Positions 60,195 to 64,000 of a stretch of 64,000 bases of DNA are shown here, in pieces. The first letter of the stretch is position 1; every line of letters starts with the position of its first letter. The translations under genes and the position numbers were made by a program. Source of the DNA: Pseudomonas umsongensis (lineage in GTDB: Bacteria; Pseudomonadota; Gammaproteobacteria; Pseudomonadales; Pseudomonadaceae); NCBI RefSeq assembly GCF_002236105.1, contig NZ_NIWU01000006.1, forward strand, positions 186,001-250,000. The letters are read 5' to 3'. Below the pieces are notes generated by a model. It did no database searches. It had not been told where the DNA came from and saw nothing but the letters and a program-made list of their open reading frames with translations.

Positions 60195-60222
60195 GGCTTC
60201 GTGTCGACATTCCAAGCGCCAA

Positions 60223-60723
60223 TCAGCGCTTGAACGCCTTCACTTCAGCTTCACGCAGACGCGGGGCCAGCTTGTCGAGCACACCGTTGACGAACTTATG
60301 GCCATCGGTAGAACCGAAGACCTTGGCCAGTTCGATGCCTTCGTTGATCACAACGCGATACGGTACGTCGACGCGCTTGAGCAGCTCCCAGGTGGACAGG
60401 CGCAGAACTGCCAGTTCAACCGGGTCCAGCTCTTCGATGGTCAAGTCCAGGCAAGGCTTGAGCGCGGTGTCGATTTCGGTCTTGAACTGCGGAACCCCGT
60501 GCAGGATTTCGCGGAAATACGCACCATCGACATCGGTGAAATCGTTATCGACCCGGAACTGCGCTTCGATCTCGTTCAGCGATTGCTTGGCCATGTGCCA
60601 TTGGTACAGCGCCTGAGTCGCGAGCTGACGGGCTTCGCGACGCTTGACGCTTTTCGATGGCTTGCCAGCATCCGCAGGTTTTGGATCGCGCGGGTTGAAA
60701 CGATCGCTTTCGTCGCTAATCAC
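60223..60723 (-). CDS. nusB: transcription antitermination factor NusB
   Basis: RNA-binding helical protein that, with NusE, supports antitermination of rRNA operons. The 166-residue product contains RREARQLATQALYQWHM, YFREILHGV, ELAVLRLSTWELLKRVDVPYRVVINEGIELAKVFGS and FVNGVLDKLA. A GTG start at 60723 overlaps the ribH stop (GTGA). Confidence 0.96.
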   Translation of the reverse strand: MISDESDRFNPRDPKPADAGKPSKSVKRREARQLATQALYQWHMAKQSLNEIEAQFRVDNDFTDVDGAYFREILHGVPQFKTEIDTALKPCLDLTIEELDPVELAVLRLSTWELLKRVDVPYRVVINEGIELAKVFGSTDGHKFVNGVLDKLAPRLREAEVKAFKR

Positions 60724-61196
60724 TTGGCCTCCAACTGCGCCAGCAGGCTGACCATTTCCAGAGCGGACAGGGCAGCTTCGGCACCTTTGTTCCCGGCCTT
60801 GGTGCCGGAACGTTCAATGGCTTGCTCGATGGAATCGACGGTCAGGACGCCGAAAGCGACCGGTACGCCGAACTCCATGGACACCTGGGCCAGGCCCTTG
60901 GTGCACTCGCCAGCCACGTATTCGAAGTGCGGAGTACCGCCACGAATGACCGCGCCCAGGGCGATGATTGCCGCGAACTCGCCCTTCTGAGCGACTTTCT
61001 GCGCAACCAGCGGAATTTCGAAGGCGCCAGGGGCGCGGATGATGGTGATGTCGCTTTCGCTCACGCCATGGCGAACCAGGGCATCAACAGCACCGCTGAC
61101 CAGGCTTTCAACGACGAAACTGTTGAAACGGCCTACTACCAAAGCATAGCGGCCTTTAGGGGCGATGAAGGTACCTTCGATGGTCTTCAGGGTCAT
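60720..61196 (-). CDS. ribH: 6,7-dimethyl-8-ribityllumazine synthase
   Basis: Penultimate riboflavin enzyme. The 158-residue product has FNSFVVESLVSGAVDALVRHG, RAPGAFEIPLVAQK, IALGAVIRGGTPHFEYVAGE and VAFGVLTVDSIEQAIER. It lies between ribBX and nusB and overlaps nusB by four bases. Confidence 0.97.
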   Translation of the reverse strand: MTLKTIEGTFIAPKGRYALVVGRFNSFVVESLVSGAVDALVRHGVSESDITIIRAPGAFEIPLVAQKVAQKGEFAAIIALGAVIRGGTPHFEYVAGECTKGLAQVSMEFGVPVAFGVLTVDSIEQAIERSGTKAGNKGAEAALSALEMVSLLAQLEAK

Positions 61197-61287
61197 TCGA
61201 TAGATCTCTTAAAGAGCCGGGACGCGTCTCGTACGCGCCCCTCGGTGATATTTGAACCGCGAATTCAAGGCCGGAAACAACCGGTCA

Positions 61288-62379
61288 TTATTCGGAGGGC
61301 ACGTATTCTACAACTTCCAGATCGAAACCGGATATCGCATTAAATTTCATCGGTGCCGACATCAAGCGCATTTTGCGTACGCCCAGGTCGCGCAGGATCT
61401 GCGAACCGGCACCCACGGTGCTATAGGTGGTCGGTTTTTTCACCGCCGCGTGGTCTGCGGTTTCGCGGATGTGCGCCAGTAACACGTCGCCATCGAGCGG
61501 GTGTCCGAGCAACAGCACCACGCCGCTGCCAGCTTCCGCAACCGCGGACATGGCGGCGCGCAGGCTCCAGCGGCCCGGCTGCTTGACCATCAGCAGGTCG
61601 CGCAGCGGGTCCATATTGTGCACGCGCACCAGGGTCGGTTCTTCGGCGCAGACATTGCCCAAGGTCAGGGCCATGTGCACGTCACCTTCCACGGAATCAC
61701 GATAGGTCACCAGGTTGAATTGGCCCAGTTCGCTGTCCAGCGGCTGCTCGGCAATCCGCTGAACGGTACGTTCGTGGATCATCCGGTAGTGAATCAGGTC
61801 GGCGATGGTGCCGATCTTGATGTTGTGTTCGGCGGCGAAAGCTTCCAGTTCGGCGCGACGGGACATGGTGCCGTCGTCGTTCATCACTTCGCAGATCACC
61901 CCGCTCGGCTCGAAACCGGCCATGCGCGCCAGATCGCACGCAGCCTCAGTGTGGCCAGCGCGGGCCAGGGTGCCGCCGGCCTGGGCCATCAGCGGGAAAA
62001 TGTGGCCGGGGCTGACGATGTCTTCAGCCTTGGCATCACGGGCGGCGGCCGCTTGCACGGTGCGCGCACGGTCCGCGGCAGAGATGCCGGTGGTGACGCC
62101 GGTGGCCGCTTCGATCGATACGGTGAACTTGGTGCCGAAACCGGAGCCGTTGCGCGGGGCCATCAGTGGCAGCTTGAGCAGTTCACAGCGCTCGCGGGTC
62201 ATCGGCATGCAGATCAGGCCACGGGCGTGCTTGGCCATGAAGTTGATGTGTTCGGCCTGGCAGCACTCGGCGGCCATGATCAGGTCGCCTTCGTTCTCGC
62301 GGTCTTCGTCATCCATGAGGATGACCATCTTGCCTTGGCGGATGTCTTCAACCAGTTCTTCGATGCTATTGAGCGCCAC
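61288..62379 (-). CDS. ribBX: DHBP synthase fused to a degenerate GTP-cyclohydrolase-II domain
   Basis: Makes 3,4-dihydroxy-2-butanone-4-phosphate. The N-terminal ~200 residues of the 363-residue product are a full RibB domain (VILMDDEDRENEGDLIMAAE, GGTLARAGHTEAACDLARMAG, CEVMNDDGTMSRR). The C-terminal half resembles GTP cyclohydrolase II, but where active enzymes have zinc cysteines it reads VRVHNMDPLRDLLMVKQPGR, without cysteine, so that half should be inactive. This is the RibBX arrangement; true RibA is encoded at 57156. The leader is too short (31 bases to ribE) for an FMN riboswitch. Confidence 0.94.
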   Translation of the reverse strand: MALNSIEELVEDIRQGKMVILMDDEDRENEGDLIMAAECCQAEHINFMAKHARGLICMPMTRERCELLKLPLMAPRNGSGFGTKFTVSIEAATGVTTGISAADRARTVQAAAARDAKAEDIVSPGHIFPLMAQAGGTLARAGHTEAACDLARMAGFEPSGVICEVMNDDGTMSRRAELEAFAAEHNIKIGTIADLIHYRMIHERTVQRIAEQPLDSELGQFNLVTYRDSVEGDVHMALTLGNVCAEEPTLVRVHNMDPLRDLLMVKQPGRWSLRAAMSAVAEAGSGVVLLLGHPLDGDVLLAHIRETADHAAVKKPTTYSTVGAGSQILRDLGVRKMRLMSAPMKFNAISGFDLEVVEYVPSE

Positions 62380-62410
62380 AAGGCACCCCCATTCTTTTAG
62401 AAATTGAGTT

Positions 62411-63076
62411 TCAGGATTTGAGGTAGCCGTTGGCGGCGAGAAAGCTTTCGGTAATGTTGCTGCCGGTAGTTGGCTCAGCGGCCTTGTCGCCCAGCAGCAG
62501 ACGCTCCAGGTAACGGGCCAGCAAGTCCACTTCCAGGTTCACCCGGCGACCTGGCTGGTACGACGCCATGATGGTTTCGCTCAGGGTGTGCGGAATGATC
62601 GTCAGCAGGAACTCGGCGCCATCGACCGCGTTCACGGTCAGGCTGGTGCCGTCGACGGTGATCGAGCCTTTATGGGCGATGTACTTGGCCAAGTCCTTCG
62701 GCGCGCGGATGCGGAACTCCACGGCACGCGCGTTCTCGGTACGGGCAACGACTTCGCCCACGCCGTCGACGTGGCCACTGACCAGGTGCCCGCCCAGGCG
62801 TGTAGTCGGAGTCAGGGCTTTTTCCAGATTGACCGGGCTGCCGCTCTTGAGGTCATTCATGGCGGTGCAGTCGAGGGTTTCGCGACTGACGTCAGCTGCA
62901 AAGCCGTTGCCCGGCAGTTCAACGGCGGTCAGGCATACGCCGTTGACCGCGATGCTGTCGCCCAGTTTGACGTCGCTCAGGTCGAGCTTGCCGGTTTCTA
63001 CATGCACCCGCACATCTCCGCCTTTTGGGGTCAATGCACGAATACTGCCGATGGATTCGATGATGCCGGTGAACAT
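62411..63076 (-). CDS. ribE: riboflavin synthase alpha chain
   Basis: Final riboflavin step: dismutation of two lumazines. The 221-residue product has two homologous lumazine-binding halves, each beginning near MFTGIIESIG and HLVSGHVDGVGEVV, with DSIAVNGVCLTAVE and GSITVDGTSLTVN. Also called ribC in Pseudomonas. It lies between ribD and ribBX. Confidence 0.96.
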   Translation of the reverse strand: MFTGIIESIGSIRALTPKGGDVRVHVETGKLDLSDVKLGDSIAVNGVCLTAVELPGNGFAADVSRETLDCTAMNDLKSGSPVNLEKALTPTTRLGGHLVSGHVDGVGEVVARTENARAVEFRIRAPKDLAKYIAHKGSITVDGTSLTVNAVDGAEFLLTIIPHTLSETIMASYQPGRRVNLEVDLLARYLERLLLGDKAAEPTTGSNITESFLAANGYLKS

Positions 63077-63123
63077 GGGGTTCTCCTCGAGAACAGAGCC
63101 AGCGCTATAGCGATGGCCGGAAA

Positions 63124-64000
63124 TTATACGCTCGCTGCCGGTGAAGGAATGGCGGTGACTCGCCAGTCATCGCCCACCGCGCGAATTTCGGTGATTTTGA
63201 GCTCGGGTGCATCCTTCATCTGCGCGAGCGGCCAGTCCAGCAGCGGTCGTGCCGAAGAGCCCAAGAACTTGCCGGCAATGAAAATCTGGAACTCATCCAC
63301 CAAACCGAGTTGAGCGAAAGCACCGGCCAGCCGTGGACCGGCCTCTACCAGCACCTCGTTGACGCCACGGTGGGCGAGTTCGACCAGTAGCTGGCGCAGA
63401 TCGACCTGACCGTCATAGCCAGGCACGATCAAGCATTCCGGACCATTGGCGTATTGCTCTTCCACCGCTACACAGGTGGCGACCAGCGCCGGGCCGGCCT
63501 TGAAGAACGGGGCATCCAACGGTACGCGCAGACGCCCGTCGACCAGTACGCGTAGCGGCGGACGGCTCATGACCAAAGCGGTTTGATCGGCATCCAGGCC
63601 CAGCTCATTGGCGCGCACGGTCAAGCGGGCGTTGTCTGCCAGCACGGTGTCGGCACCGGTCAGCACCACACTGGCCTGGGCACGCAGGCGTTGTACCGCC
63701 GAACGTGCCGCGGGCCCGGTGATCCATTGGCTTTCGCCGCTTTCCATCGCCGTGCGACCGTCCAGGCTCATGGCCAACTTGACCCGCACGAACGGCAAGC
63801 CATGTTCCATGCGCTTGAGGAAGCCCTGATTGAGCTTGCGCGCCTCACCTTCCAGCACACCGCTTTCAGTGGCGATGCCGGCCTGGGCCAGGCGTTGCAG
63901 GCCACGTCCGGCCACTTCCGGGTTCGGGTCCTGCATCGCCGCCACGACCCGCGCCACACCGGCGTTCACCAACGCATCGGCGCACGGAGGCGTGCGACCG
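63124..64000 (-). CDS. ribD: riboflavin deaminase/reductase RibD, 5' end outside the window
   Basis: Bifunctional pyrimidine deaminase and reductase in riboflavin synthesis. The window holds the C-terminal 292 residues, beginning inside GRTPPCADALVNAGVARVV of the deaminase zinc domain and covering the whole reductase (KLAMSLDGRTAMESGESQWITG, VEAGPRLAGAFAQLGLVDEF). The true start lies upstream of base 64000. It would be transcribed first in the ribD-ribE-ribBX-ribH-nusB-thiL-pgpA cluster. Confidence 0.95.
   Translation of the reverse strand, partial: GRTPPCADALVNAGVARVVAAMQDPNPEVAGRGLQRLAQAGIATESGVLEGEARKLNQGFLKRMEHGLPFVRVKLAMSLDGRTAMESGESQWITGPAARSAVQRLRAQASVVLTGADTVLADNARLTVRANELGLDADQTALVMSRPPLRVLVDGRLRVPLDAPFFKAGPALVATCVAVEEQYANGPECLIVPGYDGQVDLRQLLVELAHRGVNEVLVEAGPRLAGAFAQLGLVDEFQIFIAGKFLGSSARPLLDWPLAQMKDAPELKITEIRAVGDDWRVTAIPSPAASV

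Noticed and set aside
62380..62410. FMN riboswitch before ribBX
   Set aside because: Only 31 bases lie between ribE and ribBX, far too short for the element.

Overview
The window is chromosomal DNA from a Pseudomonas, most likely of the P. fluorescens group. The evidence is high GC with strong third-position GC, several families of Pseudomonas REP palindromes between genes (GTAGGAGC.., CGCGAGCAAGCCCGCTCCCAC, GTGGCGAGGGGA types), and a gene order that, from memory, follows the P. aeruginosa PAO1 stretch from leuS to ribD. No tRNA, rRNA, IS element, CRISPR array or prophage was recognised. Most of it is core genome, with one large accessory-looking insertion: the mag operon and a lone S24 repressor between ppa and xseB.

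Layout. 1-3.8 kb (+): end of leuS, then lptE and holA. 3.9-5.5 kb (+): arfA with a hairpin inside its reading frame, then an SltB-type lytic transglycosylase. 5.6-18.2 kb (-): ldcA, then the cell-elongation and lipoate cluster, in transcriptional order proA-nadD-rsfS-rlmH-mrdA-rodA-sltB1-rlpA-dacC-ybeD-lipB-lipA. 18.3-27.8 kb, mixed strands: mpg, a DedA-PAP2 fusion, a LON-domain protein, lrgAB, a MaoC hydratase, a MORN-repeat/C13-peptidase lipoprotein, an SDR-like protein, a YceK-like lipoprotein, ubiX and mpl. 28-36.4 kb: ethanolamine catabolism. The sigma-54 activator EatR diverges from exaC, followed by the permease eat, eutBC and a GNAT gene. Two textbook -24/-12 promoters precede exaC and eat. 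36.5-38.7 kb (+): dedA, mtfA, ppa.

38.9-50.3 kb is the most unusual part. An orphan XRE-S24 regulator and a possible small transcript are followed by the leftward six-gene mag operon (magA-F, the yfa genes of E. coli). It encodes an alpha-2-macroglobulin-like protein without its thioester cysteine (MagD), an NlpC/P60-like protein (MagC), a protein that reads as SxxK-PBP-like, SpoIID-like and HExxH modules in one chain (MagE), a DUF2138 membrane protein (MagB) and two DUF2135 paralogues (MagA, MagF). Together these suggest an envelope or peptidoglycan surveillance or repair machine.

50.7-55.9 kb (+): the isoprenoid genes xseB-ispA-dxs, then btuB. 55.9-64 kb (-): riboflavin, thiamine and phospholipid genes in the transcriptional order ribD-ribE-ribBX-ribH-nusB-thiL-pgpA-(solute-binding protein), then ribA-(membrane protein)-btuF. 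ribD runs off the right edge and leuS off the left edge.

About a dozen REP doublets sit between genes, most within a few bases of a stop codon. In one case the REP itself supplies the stop codon. Regulation can be read best in the ethanolamine locus (sigma-54 promoters, candidate activator sites, an A-rich Hfq/Crc-like leader) and in arfA (hairpin that would create a non-stop mRNA).
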